From NCBI RefSeq assembly GCF_002532535.1, contig NZ_NQWI01000003.1, positions 48,066-112,065 on the forward strand: a stretch of 64,000 nt of DNA. Direction: 5' to 3'. The notes below the pieces were generated by a model. It saw only the letters and a list, made by a program, of their open reading frames with translations. It was not told the origin of the DNA and searched no databases. The DNA comes from Candidatus Viridilinea mediisalina. GTDB taxonomy: Bacteria > Chloroflexota > Chloroflexia > Chloroflexales > Chloroflexaceae. Made by a program: the position numbers and the translations under genes. Shown piece after piece: positions 48,452-58,201 of this stretch; position 1 is the first letter of the stretch, and each line of letters opens with the position of its first letter.

Positions 48452-49992
48452 TGGGCAGCCTTTGGTGACGAATGTTGCCCACTACGTTGACGCTGCTCGT
48501 TATCCAGTGCGCCCACGAGGTGACGAAACTCCTCGCCACGATGAAACTCGTTCTTGAACATGCCAAAGCTCGCACACCCCGGCGAGAGCAGCACCGTATC
48601 GCCCTCCTCAGCCAAGCCACGGGCAGCAGCGAGCGCCTCGGCAAAATTGGTATGGGGCCCACTGAGCAACGGGCAATCAGCACGGTCGGCAGATGCCTGC
48701 ACCGCCGCAACCATACGCGAGGTGGCGCTGCCTTCCAGCAGGACAAGAGCCTTCACGCGGCGGGCAATTGCTGCCCCAAGGGGGCCAAATTCCAACTCCT
48801 TATCGGCACCGCCCGCAATCAAGACAATCGGCGTATGCAGCGTCTCAAGGGCCGCGAGCGCCGCCGCAGGATTGGTCGCGGTGGTATCATTCACATAGCT
48901 AACCCCATCAAACTCGCGCACCAATTCAAGCCGATGCTCAACCCCAGTGAAGGTGCGTAGCGCCACACGAATATCGGCGGGCAAGGCACCAAAGGCACGC
49001 GCAAGGGCGGCGGCAAACATCGCATTTGCCAGATTGTGCGCCCCCGGAATACGCAGATCCCCAACACTAAAGAGCGGCTCACCGGCCAACGGCGTCGCGG
49101 AGCCACAGTAGCCCGACACATCGCGCCAGATAATCGTATCGCCGCGCCGCTCCACCGAGGTGTCTACCGAGCGCACCACCGGCTGCAGAAAGCGCGTGCG
49201 CGCCCGCGACCAGTGGGGGCCAGCGCAGACCCAAATCGCCCGCCCGCCGTGACGCTGCATGCCCTCATAGAGCAGCATATGCTCCACCGAGCCATCATCA
49301 GCGCCATTGAGCGCGAGAATGCCATCCTTGGGCTGATGCCAGTAGATTTGGCGTTTGGCGGCGGCATAGGCATCAAGCGAGCCATGCCAATTGACATGAT
49401 CCGAGGAGAAGTTGGTAACGAGGCTGTAGTGCGGGCTGAGCCCTGCCGCCCCGAGGCGTTCAAGCTGGAAACTGGACAACTCAAGCACCACTGGCGTCTT
49501 GGCGTTCAGTTTAGGAAGCGCCTCAAGCGCCGAGACCTGCAGATTGCCTGCGACCAGCGTAGCCGGATGGCGTCGTCGCAGCATCGCGGCCAGCAACAGA
49601 GCCGTGGTGGTCTTACCCTTCGTGCCCGTCACCCCCAGAATAGGGCCGGGGCAGGCGCGAAAGAAGAGCGTCATCTCGGTTTCAATCGGCACCCCTGCGT
49701 CCGCCGCCTGCGCCAGCCAGGGCGAGTCGGGGCGCACCGCCGCATTGGCCACCACGAGATCACTCGTCGTGAAATCCTCAGCGCGATGCTCACCCAGCAC
49801 ATAGTCTACGTGGGAGTCCAACTCCTCAGCCGCCGCATTGAGTGCCGCCACCGACGCGGCCAAAGCCTCCGGCTCAGCGCTATCGGTTACTGTCACCTTG
49901 GCACCCTGACTCAGCAGCCAGCGAGCGACCCCCAACCCGCCGCCATGCACGCCCAGGCCCATCACGAGCACCTTTTGGTCACGCAGATTCAT
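48448..49992 (-). CDS. murD: UDP-MurNAc-Ala--D-glutamate ligase MurD
   Basis: 514 residues, somewhat longer than usual. VMGLGVHGGGLGVARWL (nucleotide fold), GVTGTKGKTTTALLL (ATP loop), NDTTATNPAAALAAL and LLSPGCASFGMFKNE identify it. It adds D-Glu to UDP-MurNAc-L-Ala. ATGA overlap with mraY upstream and GTGA overlap with the rhomboid gene downstream. Confidence 0.97.
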   Translation of the reverse strand: MNLRDQKVLVMGLGVHGGGLGVARWLLSQGAKVTVTDSAEPEALAASVAALNAAAEELDSHVDYVLGEHRAEDFTTSDLVVANAAVRPDSPWLAQAADAGVPIETEMTLFFRACPGPILGVTGTKGKTTTALLLAAMLRRRHPATLVAGNLQVSALEALPKLNAKTPVVLELSSFQLERLGAAGLSPHYSLVTNFSSDHVNWHGSLDAYAAAKRQIYWHQPKDGILALNGADDGSVEHMLLYEGMQRHGGRAIWVCAGPHWSRARTRFLQPVVRSVDTSVERRGDTIIWRDVSGYCGSATPLAGEPLFSVGDLRIPGAHNLANAMFAAALARAFGALPADIRVALRTFTGVEHRLELVREFDGVSYVNDTTATNPAAALAALETLHTPIVLIAGGADKELEFGPLGAAIARRVKALVLLEGSATSRMVAAVQASADRADCPLLSGPHTNFAEALAAARGLAEEGDTVLLSPGCASFGMFKNEFHRGEEFRHLVGALDNEQRQRSGQHSSPKAAQ

Positions 49993-51089
49993 GGTCGCCC
50001 CTCAACCACTTGGGTAGCGGGCGGAACATCGGCGTGTTGGGGCGGACGCGGCGTTGCAAAGATCAGAGCCATCGAGATACCCACCATAGCGGCTACCGTG
50101 CCAATCAGCACAAAGCGTTGCGTCACCTGAACCTGACTCCAGCCACACAATTCAAAGTGGTGGTGCAGCGGTGCCATGCGAAACACCCGTCGCCCCTCAC
50201 CATAGCGCCACCTTGTCCACTTAAAATAGCCTGTCTGGATCATGGTTGAACACGCTTCAACAACAAAAACAATCCCTACTACAGGCAGTAGCAACCATTG
50301 TTGCGACTGAAGGGCAACAACGGCTAACGTAGCCCCAAGGGCAAGTGAACCGAGATCACCCATAAAGACCTGGGCCGGATGAGCATTGTACCAAAGGAAG
50401 GCCGCACAAGCCCCTACGAGCGTGAAGGAAAAGGCCATCAGATTGGTCAATTGCGGTTCCGCCAAGAAGGTCATCACGCCATAGGCAGCAAAGGCCAGCG
50501 TCAAGTTCCAGCCAGCCAAGCTATCGAGCCCATCGGTGATATTGACCGCATTCGCCGTACCCACAATAATAAAGATCGCCAGCGGAATGAAGAAGGGGCC
50601 AATGTTCCGTTCGCCGATGAAGGGAATCTGCACAAGACCATCGTGGGCCAAGCCAAAGGGCTTCGGCAAATAGAGCGCCAGACTAGCCACCAAGGCCACC
50701 ACGACCATGAGCCAGAACTTGTAGCGCACCGTAAAGCCATAGGTCTTCGATTTCGTTCCCGTCAGGCTCTTCCAATCATCCACCCCACCCAAGACCGCAA
50801 AACTGAGCAACACCGCAAGGGGCAAGAGCATAGACCAGCGATCAACCATGTTGAAGAGCATCGTCAGCACCACTACCGTGCTAACAATCATCACCCCACC
50901 CATAGTCGGCGTCCCCATCTTGGTCAGATGGCTTTTGGGGCCATCCACACGGATCTGCTTACCGAGCTTATGACGCCGAGCGAAGTTCACCCACCACGCA
51001 CCGACAAACAGGGTCAGCACGAAGGCCGCAGCGGCCAACAAGAGAGCGCGGGCCATATCTTGCACCAGCACCGCTCGTAGAACATCCAA
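49989..51089 (-). CDS. mraY: Phospho-MurNAc-pentapeptide translocase MraY
   Basis: 366 residues with about ten membrane helices. DDWKSLTGTKSKTYGF, TNAVNITDGLDSLAGWN, MGDLGSLALG and the metal-site loop MAPLHHHFELCGW are diagnostic. It links the MurNAc-pentapeptide to undecaprenyl phosphate to make lipid I. Confidence 0.98.
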   Translation of the reverse strand: MDVLRAVLVQDMARALLLAAAAFVLTLFVGAWWVNFARRHKLGKQIRVDGPKSHLTKMGTPTMGGVMIVSTVVVLTMLFNMVDRWSMLLPLAVLLSFAVLGGVDDWKSLTGTKSKTYGFTVRYKFWLMVVVALVASLALYLPKPFGLAHDGLVQIPFIGERNIGPFFIPLAIFIIVGTANAVNITDGLDSLAGWNLTLAFAAYGVMTFLAEPQLTNLMAFSFTLVGACAAFLWYNAHPAQVFMGDLGSLALGATLAVVALQSQQWLLLPVVGIVFVVEACSTMIQTGYFKWTRWRYGEGRRVFRMAPLHHHFELCGWSQVQVTQRFVLIGTVAAMVGISMALIFATPRPPQHADVPPATQVVEGRP

Positions 51090-51091
51090 AA

Positions 51092-52582
51092 CTACTCCTC
51101 CTCTGGGCGGATTTGGAGTGCAGCAACAAGCTGCTCCAGTTCCAGCGCCCGTGATCCCTTCACCAATACATAGTCACCAGCCTGGAGCAACGGGGTCAAG
51201 GCGGTGATAGCATCGGCATTCGTTGTACAAGTAAGAACGTGATCAGCGGGCAATCCGGACGCCCGCGCAGCGGATGCAATCATTTCAGCTTGGGGCCCTA
51301 CCGTCACCAAATGGGTTACCACCGTTGCGGCATGTTCACCGACCTGACGGTGGCCCGCTGCGCTGGCACTACCCAATTCCAGCATATCGCCCAAGACTGC
51401 AATTTTACGGCCAGGCATTTCCGCCAGGAGGTCGAGGGCCGCCACGGTTGAGAAGGGCGCAGCATTGTAGGTGTCATCAATTATTATAGCCCCATTTGCG
51501 GCGCTCACGACAGCCACACGCGACTGCACCGAAGAATCTTGCAACCCGGCAGCAATCTCTTCCCAACTGAGGCCCAACACGAGGCCAGCGCTTGCGGCGG
51601 CCATGGCCGTGTAGACGCTATGGCGACCGAGCATGGGCAGGCGCAGGGTTACGCTGCTGCCAGCGTGGTGGGCTTCAAAGGCGATCCCGTCGAGGCCAAA
51701 GCTCTCGATGTGTTCAGCCCGCAGATCGGCAGTAGGGCTACAGCCAAAGGTGAAGACGCGCGCGCGGGTACGTTTGGCCATTGCCGCCACCAGCGGATCA
51801 TCGGCATTCAGAATACACCAGCCCTCGGCGGGCAGCGATTCAGGCAATTCAGCTTTGGCATGGGCAATCGCCTCAATACTGCCGAGCCGCTCAAGGTGGG
51901 TCGGGCCAACATTAGTAACAATCCCGACCGTGGGGCGGGCGAGCCCCGCCAGAAAGCGGATTTCGCCCGCAGCCCACATGCCCATCTCCAGCACAACCGC
52001 CTCATGGTGCGGTCGTAAGCGGAGCAGGCTGGTCGGTAGCGTGGCCTCGCTATTAAAACTACGTTTGCTTTTTAAGGTGCGGAAACGCCGCCCCAAGACG
52101 GCGGCTGTGACCTCCTTGACGGAAGTCTTGCCCACGCTACCGGTGATACCAACAACAGTTGGCGTGAGCTGTCCACGATGGTAGACGGCCAAGCGCTGAA
52201 CCGCCATCAGCGGGTCGTCCACGGCGATGAGTAAGCAAGCATCGGCGGGCGCTTCGGCGAGCCCCGCGCCAGTGGCGGGGTCTACGAGAACCCACGGGCG
52301 CTCAAGGCGACGCAGCGTCGCTTGTTGCGCCTCAACCGCAGCACGGGTAACGAGCGCTGCCCGTGCGCCGCCTGCTATCACATCGGCCAGAAAAAGATGC
52401 CCATCGGTACGTTCCCCCTGAAGGGCGAGAAACAGTCCCCCCGGCTCTACATCGCGTGAGTCGGTGACCACTTCACCAAGCTGTACCCCCTGCCACTGCG
52501 GTGGCAGATGGGGCAATGCCCGTGCCCATCGGGGTTGCACACCATATAGGACTTCGCTGAGTCGTAGCACATCGCCCTCCAT
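51092..52582 (-). CDS. murF: MurF ligase (D-Ala-D-Ala addition)
   Basis: 496 residues. GITGSVGKTSVKEVTAAV is the ATP loop, followed by FNSEATLPTSLLRL and IIDDTYNAAPFS. It adds the Ddl product to the UDP-MurNAc-tripeptide. It ends 2 bp before the mraY start. murE, which should act before it, is not in the cluster. MurF and MurE share the fold, but the D-Ala-D-Ala type motif FNS...LP favours MurF. Confidence 0.94.
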   Translation of the reverse strand: MEGDVLRLSEVLYGVQPRWARALPHLPPQWQGVQLGEVVTDSRDVEPGGLFLALQGERTDGHLFLADVIAGGARAALVTRAAVEAQQATLRRLERPWVLVDPATGAGLAEAPADACLLIAVDDPLMAVQRLAVYHRGQLTPTVVGITGSVGKTSVKEVTAAVLGRRFRTLKSKRSFNSEATLPTSLLRLRPHHEAVVLEMGMWAAGEIRFLAGLARPTVGIVTNVGPTHLERLGSIEAIAHAKAELPESLPAEGWCILNADDPLVAAMAKRTRARVFTFGCSPTADLRAEHIESFGLDGIAFEAHHAGSSVTLRLPMLGRHSVYTAMAAASAGLVLGLSWEEIAAGLQDSSVQSRVAVVSAANGAIIIDDTYNAAPFSTVAALDLLAEMPGRKIAVLGDMLELGSASAAGHRQVGEHAATVVTHLVTVGPQAEMIASAARASGLPADHVLTCTTNADAITALTPLLQAGDYVLVKGSRALELEQLVAALQIRPEEE

Positions 52583-52736
52583 GATCCCATTCTGCTTGTG
52601 TGGGACATCTAGGGCAATTATAGCACCTCCTGAGAGTATACGTAGGCATTTGGTAGGATGTATAGTAGCGGGGGTTGGGGGGAGGCTACGCCTCCTCCGA
52701 AGAATTTTTTTCGTTCGTGCGGAAGAAGTCCTAGGC

Positions 52737-52868
52737 CGCGCCGCTTGGCTTCGACAGGCTCAGCCAGCGGCGCGGTGGCGCGGTGGCCCGGTGGCTGAGC
52801 TTGTCGAAGCCAGCTTGTCGAAGCCAGCTTGTCGAAGCCAGCTTGTCGAAGCCAGTTTGTCGAAGCCA
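52737..52868. repeat. GTCGAAGCC repeat cluster splitting ftsI from murF
   Basis: About seven 20-bp units in both orientations inside the 397-bp gap of the dcw cluster, with the CGCGCTAACA flank. No gene is supported in the gap. Confidence 0.85.
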
Positions 52869-52911
52869 CCGCGAGGCAGCCTGTCAACCCAAAGCTTTTT
52901 CGCGCTAACAA

Positions 52912-52960
52912 CTTTGTTCGTTCGTGTTGACGGCTGCGCCGTCAACACGAACGAACAAAG
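52912..52960. repeat. 22-bp perfect inverted repeat, 5-nt loop (hairpin family)
   Basis: Arms 52912-52933 and 52939-52960, loop CTGCG, 19 bp after the ftsI stop on the minus strand. Confidence 0.9.
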
Positions 52961-52979
52961 AATCAAGATTGACATGCGC

Positions 52980-54860
52980 CTAAGGCCGGGCTTGGGACTG
53001 GGCTTGGCCCGGACTAAAGAGGTTCGGATCGGGCGCAATGCGCTCATAGCGCATCAATTCGTCCATAATGCGATAAAAGACCGGAATAGCCGTCGCTACG
53101 CCCCAGATGTCATCCTTGGGGCGATCAATCTTGACCAAGACCGCAAATTGGGCCTCTTCAGCCGGGCCAAAACCGAGGACGGAACCAATGGTATATTGTG
53201 GATCATAGCCCCCTCCGGGCAATGGAATGCTCGATGTGCCCGTCTTGGCCCCAATCTGGTAGCCAGGAACAAGCCATTGATCCGCATAGCTGCCCGTGCG
53301 TGGCCCCCAGACCACCGGGGCATAGTGGTTGGCTGAGTGAACCATCATGCGCCGGATCGTCCAAGCTACCCCTGGTTCGATGGGCCGTCCGGCCTCAACC
53401 GGCTCGGTTGCCACACACACAGCACCTTCGCAGCGCTGTTCAATGATATAGGGCCGCATCAGGATGCCATCGTTGGCAATTGCCGCCGCCGCCACCACCA
53501 GTTGCAGGGGGGTCACGGAAATACCCTGACCATAGGCATTGGTGAGGAAGGTGAGATCGTTATAGTTGGGGCCACCCCAGGCATTCACGATGCCTTGCTC
53601 TTCGCCCGCCAGTTCGATGCCGGTAGGGCGGCCAAAGCCAAAGTCCGCAATGCTCTGGTAGAAGGCTTCAGGGCCGGTAAGTTCATTGAGCAGCAGGGCA
53701 CCCACATTGCTAGAGTAGTACATGATCCCTGCCGAGTCGAGCATGCCATTACCGGCAGCATTCCAGTTCTTCAGGGTAAAGCCGTGGCGTGCAATCACCC
53801 CGGTATCGTGTACCAGCGTATCGGCACTAAAGGCGCGGCTCTGCAACCCCGCCGCCACGGTGAACATCTTGAAGGTACTGCCTGGCTCATAGAGATCACT
53901 AATCGCCGGGTTGCGCCCATAGACTTCGGGGGGGTAGGCGGTGTAGTTGTTGGGATCAAAGGGCGGCCATGAGGCCATGCCACGCACGGCACCGGTCTGC
54001 ACATCAAGCACAATGATCGAACCACCATCAGCGCGGTGGCGCTCGACTGCACTATGCAGTTCATGTTCAACGAGGTACTGAATCCGTGGATCAATGGTTG
54101 TCTGAAGCTGCACTCCATCACGCGGAGGCACTTCACGCATTGGTGCAATCGCAATCGGGCGCTGGAGACTATCAAATTCGCCTTCGCGCACCCCTGGAAC
54201 GCCTTTGAGGGCACTATTGAAGAAGCCTTCAATCCCACTAATCCCATCACCATTATGGTTGACGGTACCAATAAGTTGGGCGGCGAAACTACCTTGAGGA
54301 TAGACGCGATGGGGATCATACTCAAGGCGCAAGCCTGGTTCTGCAAGGGCCGCAATCTGGTTGGCGACTTCGGGTTCGAGCCAACGAGCCACGCGCACCC
54401 AGTAGCGATCACGGGCCGTGAGGGCCGCCTCAAGTTCTTGTGGTGAACGCTGCACCAGTGCTGAGAGCGAGAGTGCTAAGGCGGGCACCCGCTCGGCCTG
54501 CACTTCACCCGGCACCACCCAGAGGCTCTTGCGATCCACATCCATCGCCAACACATTGCCCATACGGTCGGTAATGGCCCCGCGTGTGGGCGCAATGGGC
54601 AGTTGCAGTTCAATCAGGTGCTCGGCCTTTTGGCTCAATTCCGCATGGCGCACAACTTGAAGCTCAACCACGCGCACCAGCACCATACCCAAGAGGAACA
54701 TCCCAAACAAGAGCAGCCCATGAATACGCCAACGCTCCAAGCGCACCTGTTTTGGTGCGCTGGTGCCACGGGCACTGACCCGTGGTTGCGGCGGATTTGG
54801 GATCCGCAGCTTGCCAAGCAGAGGCGTGCGGATGCGGCGTTGCTGCTCGCTCCTACTCAT
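52980..54860 (-). CDS. ftsI: Septal transpeptidase FtsI (PBP3-like)
   Basis: 626 residues from the ATG at 54860, chosen for its GGAGG site. It overlaps the ftsL end by 8 bp. Basic start, one membrane helix (WRIHGLLLFGMFLLGMVLV), dimerisation domain, then SxxK in YEPGSTFKMFTV, SxN in YYSSNVGALL and KTG in GAKTGTSSIP. It cross-links septal peptidoglycan with FtsW. No PASTA domain. Confidence 0.95.
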   Translation of the reverse strand: MSRSEQQRRIRTPLLGKLRIPNPPQPRVSARGTSAPKQVRLERWRIHGLLLFGMFLLGMVLVRVVELQVVRHAELSQKAEHLIELQLPIAPTRGAITDRMGNVLAMDVDRKSLWVVPGEVQAERVPALALSLSALVQRSPQELEAALTARDRYWVRVARWLEPEVANQIAALAEPGLRLEYDPHRVYPQGSFAAQLIGTVNHNGDGISGIEGFFNSALKGVPGVREGEFDSLQRPIAIAPMREVPPRDGVQLQTTIDPRIQYLVEHELHSAVERHRADGGSIIVLDVQTGAVRGMASWPPFDPNNYTAYPPEVYGRNPAISDLYEPGSTFKMFTVAAGLQSRAFSADTLVHDTGVIARHGFTLKNWNAAGNGMLDSAGIMYYSSNVGALLLNELTGPEAFYQSIADFGFGRPTGIELAGEEQGIVNAWGGPNYNDLTFLTNAYGQGISVTPLQLVVAAAAIANDGILMRPYIIEQRCEGAVCVATEPVEAGRPIEPGVAWTIRRMMVHSANHYAPVVWGPRTGSYADQWLVPGYQIGAKTGTSSIPLPGGGYDPQYTIGSVLGFGPAEEAQFAVLVKIDRPKDDIWGVATAIPVFYRIMDELMRYERIAPDPNLFSPGQAQSQARP

Positions 54861-55266
54861 TATGCAAGCCTCCACGCCAGACGGGAGCATTAGCGGCCAT
54901 CATGCCGGGCGGAGACTGCACTTGCGGCAGACTCAAGTAGCGCACCTGGTCGGGCTGCACGGGGCGCAAGCCCAACTGTTCAGCCTGGTAGCGCACCCGA
55001 TCCAGCGATTGAGCACGGGCTTGGCGTTCAAGCAGAATGGTACGCTCACGCAGCAGTTGGGTCTTCTCCGCTTCCAAACGCGCAATCGCATACCCTCGCG
55101 TCGCCACCGCCCCGGTCTGCAACAGCACAATTAGGCTCATCAGGCTCAGAATGGCAACTAAGCCCAACAGGTAGCGACTTCCCTCCAAGCGCAGGTAGTG
55201 CGGCAACTCTAGGCGGCGGGCGCGCGCCCCGGCAATCGGCGACATTCGCTGTGTATTGACGGCCAT
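54853..55266 (-). CDS. ftsL: FtsL-like division protein
   Basis: 137 residues: basic N-terminus, one membrane helix (YLLGLVAILSLMSLIVLL) and a coiled coil (ARLEAEKTQLLRERTILLER). FtsL proteins are poorly conserved. Topology, size and position between rsmH and ftsI support the call. It bridges FtsQ and FtsW/FtsI. Confidence 0.85.
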   Translation of the reverse strand: MAVNTQRMSPIAGARARRLELPHYLRLEGSRYLLGLVAILSLMSLIVLLQTGAVATRGYAIARLEAEKTQLLRERTILLERQARAQSLDRVRYQAEQLGLRPVQPDQVRYLSLPQVQSPPGMMAANAPVWRGGLHNE

Positions 55267-55269
55267 GCG

Positions 55270-56220
55270 TTACTCCATACTGAGGGTCTCTATACAACGT
55301 TCAGCGACACGCAGTTTGGCACTACGCGCACGAGGGTTGTGGGCCACTTCTGCGGCAGTGGCCTCTACGGGCTTTTTGGTGATGATGCGCAGTTGGGGAG
55401 GAAGGGGATTGGCGCTTCCGCCATAGCCCGATACTGCACGAAAGTAGTGTTTGACAATGCGATCTTCCAGCGAGTGGAAACTGATTACGGCCAAGCGCCC
55501 ACCGGGACGCAGCAGGGTCACTGCTTGAGGCAAAGCGGCCTCAAGCTGATCCAGTTCAGCATTGACGGCGATGCGCAGCGCTTGGAAGGTACGGGTAGCC
55601 GGATGGATCCGCTCGCGCCCGCCTCGCCCCAGCGCACGCGCCACCAGTGCGGCCAATTCAGCCGTGGTACGCAGCGGTGCCTGGCGTCGTTGGGCCACAA
55701 TCTGGCGCGCAATGCGCCGTGAAGCGCGCTCTTCACCATAGCGATAGATCAGATCAGCCAGCACCGTCTCCTCCAGATCATTAACCAGATCAGCCGCCGT
55801 AGGGCCACAGGTCGGGTCAAGGCGCATATCCAACGGGCCATCATTGGTAAAACTAAAACCACGGGCCGGGGTGTCGAGTTGATGCGAAGAGACCCCAAGG
55901 TCAAGCAGGATGCCATCTACCTGCTGCACACCATCTTGGTGGGCAATATGGGCCAACTGAGCAAAGGGAGCATGGTGAAGTCGAAAGCTCTCTGGGGGGA
56001 GGCCGGCTGCCAAGAGGCGGGCTTGAGCCGCCACGAGGGCCGCCGGATCGGCATCAAGGCCCAAGAGCCTGCCAGCGGGTTGGGCCGCCTGCAGAATAGC
56101 CTGAGCATGGCCCCCACCACCGAGCGTACCATCAAGGTAGACCCCGCCAGGTTGGGGCTGCAACGCCTCCAATACGGCATCAAGCAGGACTGGAACATGG
56201 TGAAACGCCTCTGACACCAA
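55270..56220 (-). CDS. rsmH: 16S rRNA m4C1402 methyltransferase RsmH (MraW)
   Basis: 316 residues. [35 protein letters not shown] (SAM loop), [14 protein letters not shown] and [16 protein letters not shown] are diagnostic. It methylates C1402 of 16S rRNA. It directly follows mraZ in the standard dcw order. Confidence 0.98.
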   Translation of the reverse strand: MVSEAFHHVPVLLDAVLEALQPQPGGVYLDGTLGGGGHAQAILQAAQPAGRLLGLDADPAALVAAQARLLAAGLPPESFRLHHAPFAQLAHIAHQDGVQQVDGILLDLGVSSHQLDTPARGFSFTNDGPLDMRLDPTCGPTAADLVNDLEETVLADLIYRYGEERASRRIARQIVAQRRQAPLRTTAELAALVARALGRGGRERIHPATRTFQALRIAVNAELDQLEAALPQAVTLLRPGGRLAVISFHSLEDRIVKHYFRAVSGYGGSANPLPPQLRIITKKPVEATAAEVAHNPRARSAKLRVAERCIETLSME

Positions 56221-56664
56221 CTAAATCCCCAGATCGGCCATCTGCTCGGCAATGGCCGCTCCACTACCATTCAACTCCTCCTGGAGCGCACGCCAGCGTT
56301 GGCCCGACCAGAGCTCAAAGTAGGTATTCATCCCGGTGATCAAGACCTCCTCGCTCAACCCAGCATATTCGCGCAGACCTTGGGGGATAAGAATACGCCC
56401 CTGGCGATCCACTTCAACTTCAGTCGCAGGAGCAAAGATCAGACGCCGCATGGTGCGTGCTTGCGGGCTTCCCAGGGGCAAGCGGTCAATCTTGAACGCC
56501 AGTTGCTCCCAGAGCGGCTTGGGAAAGGCTTGAAGACACGGCTCAAAGCCTTTGGTGACGATAAACCCCTCAGCAAGCTCCTCACGAAAGCGGGCGGGGA
56601 TGGCAACACGGCCCTTGTCATCTATGGAGTGTTCAAACTCGCCCAGAAACACTGACCGCTCCAT
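56221..56664 (-). CDS. mraZ: Transcriptional regulator MraZ
   Basis: 147 residues with two SpoVT/AbrB-like repeats: FLGEFEHSIDDKGRVAIPAR and VEVDRQGRILIPQGLREYAG. MraZ binds GTGGG repeats in front of its own gene and represses the dcw cluster. Three phased GTGGG boxes lie upstream (56701-56725). Confidence 0.98.
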   Translation of the reverse strand: MERSVFLGEFEHSIDDKGRVAIPARFREELAEGFIVTKGFEPCLQAFPKPLWEQLAFKIDRLPLGSPQARTMRRLIFAPATEVEVDRQGRILIPQGLREYAGLSEEVLITGMNTYFELWSGQRWRALQEELNGSGAAIAEQMADLGI

Positions 56665-56700
56665 TGACAGACATTTTTAATTGAACGTCTGTGCTAATTC

Positions 56701-56764
56701 CCCACTTTTCCCCACTTTCCCCCACCGCGAAGGCCATTATATACCACTTCCCCCCCCATTTCAA
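56701..56764 (-). promoter_or_regulatory. dcw promoter with three MraZ boxes
   Basis: On the minus strand, TTGAAA (56764-56759), 17 bp, TATAAT (56741-56736), then GTGGG at 56725, 56715 and 56705, each 10 bp apart. The boxes begin near the predicted start site, as expected for MraZ autorepression. Confidence 0.88.
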
Positions 56765-56884
56765 GCCTTCTGCGCGGGGGTATCTCCCAAATGAGCCATT
56801 GTTCATAAAATGTAATCTTTTACACTTTGGAACCAGAATGGCGTTGATTTGCGGGTATGATTATGTTAAGAACGCAAGTTCTGT

Positions 56885-56927
56885 AAAAAAGGGGTAGGGC
56901 GAGGAACTAGGTTCCTCGCCCTACCCC
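56885..56927 (-). terminator. Intrinsic terminator of the yip1-like/sbcD unit
   Basis: A perfect 17-bp stem (56891-56907 with 56911-56927, 3-nt loop), followed on the minus strand by TTTTTT. It insulates the dcw promoter. The remainder of 56665-56958 holds only that promoter. Confidence 0.88.
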
Positions 56928-56958
56928 ATACGTATGGCGCTACGCCTACCGGCGGGGG

Positions 56959-58182
56959 TTACGTTAGTAGTTCATCGGTGGCGCTCAAGAGGGCGTTAAT
57001 GCGTTCGGGGGCAAGTGGCGGCTGTTTGCTGTTGAGGTAGAGTTCTAGGGCACGGCGTGGCGTTAGGCCATCGAGTAGTTCTTGCTCCATACCGGCTAGG
57101 CGTCTACGCCCACTGCGTTCGACATGGACGTTGATCGCGGCGATATAGAAAGCCCCGGCGGCTTCCAAGAGTTCGCGGATGCGCTCTTCGCGCAGGTTCG
57201 GCACCTGTTCGCGTTCGGCGCGTAGCTCGACGCGCACTACCGCTTCGTGCAGATCGTGGCGGCCAATCAGGATGCGTACCTGTTCAAGCGGATCGCTGCT
57301 GGCACGCACATCTTTCTCGATGCTCACAAAGGGGCGTGCTGGCAAGGCATGGAACTGCCACGTCGCGCGCCCGCCCGTGATTTCCACCATCACGCAGCCC
57401 TTGGGTTCATCGCGCTCGCCAAAGTCTACCCGCTCGATGCTGCCCGGATAGACCATGGGCGGATCGTGGCTGAGGGCCTGATGTTTGTGGATGTGGCCCA
57501 TTGCGACATAGGCAACCCCTGGTTGAGCCATGAGCGAACGGGGCAGCACAAGGTCTTGGCCAAGAGTCATGCTGCGTTCCGCACCAAGCTGGGCGCCATC
57601 AAGGCTGCCGTGGAAGGCAATCAGGGCAGGATAGGCCGGATCGAGGCGTTGGGCGGCATCTACGACAAACGCCTCCAGCCGTCGGCGTACTTCATACTCA
57701 ATGCTCGCAAAATTGGCCCCACGCATCTCCTCGCGGGTCATCAGGCTATGGCGCGTCACCCAAGGCAGCGCAATAATCTGAATGATCCCGGCGGGCGTCT
57801 CGATCTGATGGAGCCGCGGACGGTCGGCAATGGTTACCCCCTCAACCCCCAAGGCCGCAAAAATCTCGACCGAATGGGCGCGGCCTAGGGCGGGCGAGAT
57901 GTCGTGGTTGCCCGTAAGAATAAAGACCGGCACACCCGCCGAACGCAGACGATAGATGCGCCGCGCAAACTCACGCTGGTGGGTCGGATTAGGCGTGCGA
58001 TTCTTATAAATATCGCCCGCAATCAGCACCAGATCAACACCCGCGTCCAACGCGAGGGCCAGCGCAGCATCAAGGCGGGCGAGGTAGTCGTTGAAGCGCG
58101 AATGTAAGCCCGTGGCCGCATCAATCCGTCCATAGTTCTCGACCCCCAGGTGCAGGTCGGCAAGATGCAGAATCCGCATACG
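56959..58182 (-). CDS. sbcD: SbcD/Mre11-type exonuclease
   Basis: 407 residues from the ATG at 58182 (the frame opens 13 codons earlier). The metallophosphatase motifs are complete: HLADLHLG, LIAGDIYKNRTPN, LTGNHDISPALG, IAFHGSLDG and AMGHIHKHQ. It would process DNA ends with an SbcC/Rad50 ATPase, which is not in this window. It is 19 bp after the Yip1-like gene. Confidence 0.92.
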   Translation of the reverse strand, partial: RMRILHLADLHLGVENYGRIDAATGLHSRFNDYLARLDAALALALDAGVDLVLIAGDIYKNRTPNPTHQREFARRIYRLRSAGVPVFILTGNHDISPALGRAHSVEIFAALGVEGVTIADRPRLHQIETPAGIIQIIALPWVTRHSLMTREEMRGANFASIEYEVRRRLEAFVVDAAQRLDPAYPALIAFHGSLDGAQLGAERSMTLGQDLVLPRSLMAQPGVAYVAMGHIHKHQALSHDPPMVYPGSIERVDFGERDEPKGCVMVEITGGRATWQFHALPARPFVSIEKDVRASSDPLEQVRILIGRHDLHEAVVRVELRAEREQVPNLREERIRELLEAAGAFYIAAINVHVERSGRRRLAGMEQELLDGLTPRRALELYLNSKQPPLAPERINALLSATDELLT

Positions 58183-58201
58183 AAGAGCCTTATACCAACA
58201 T

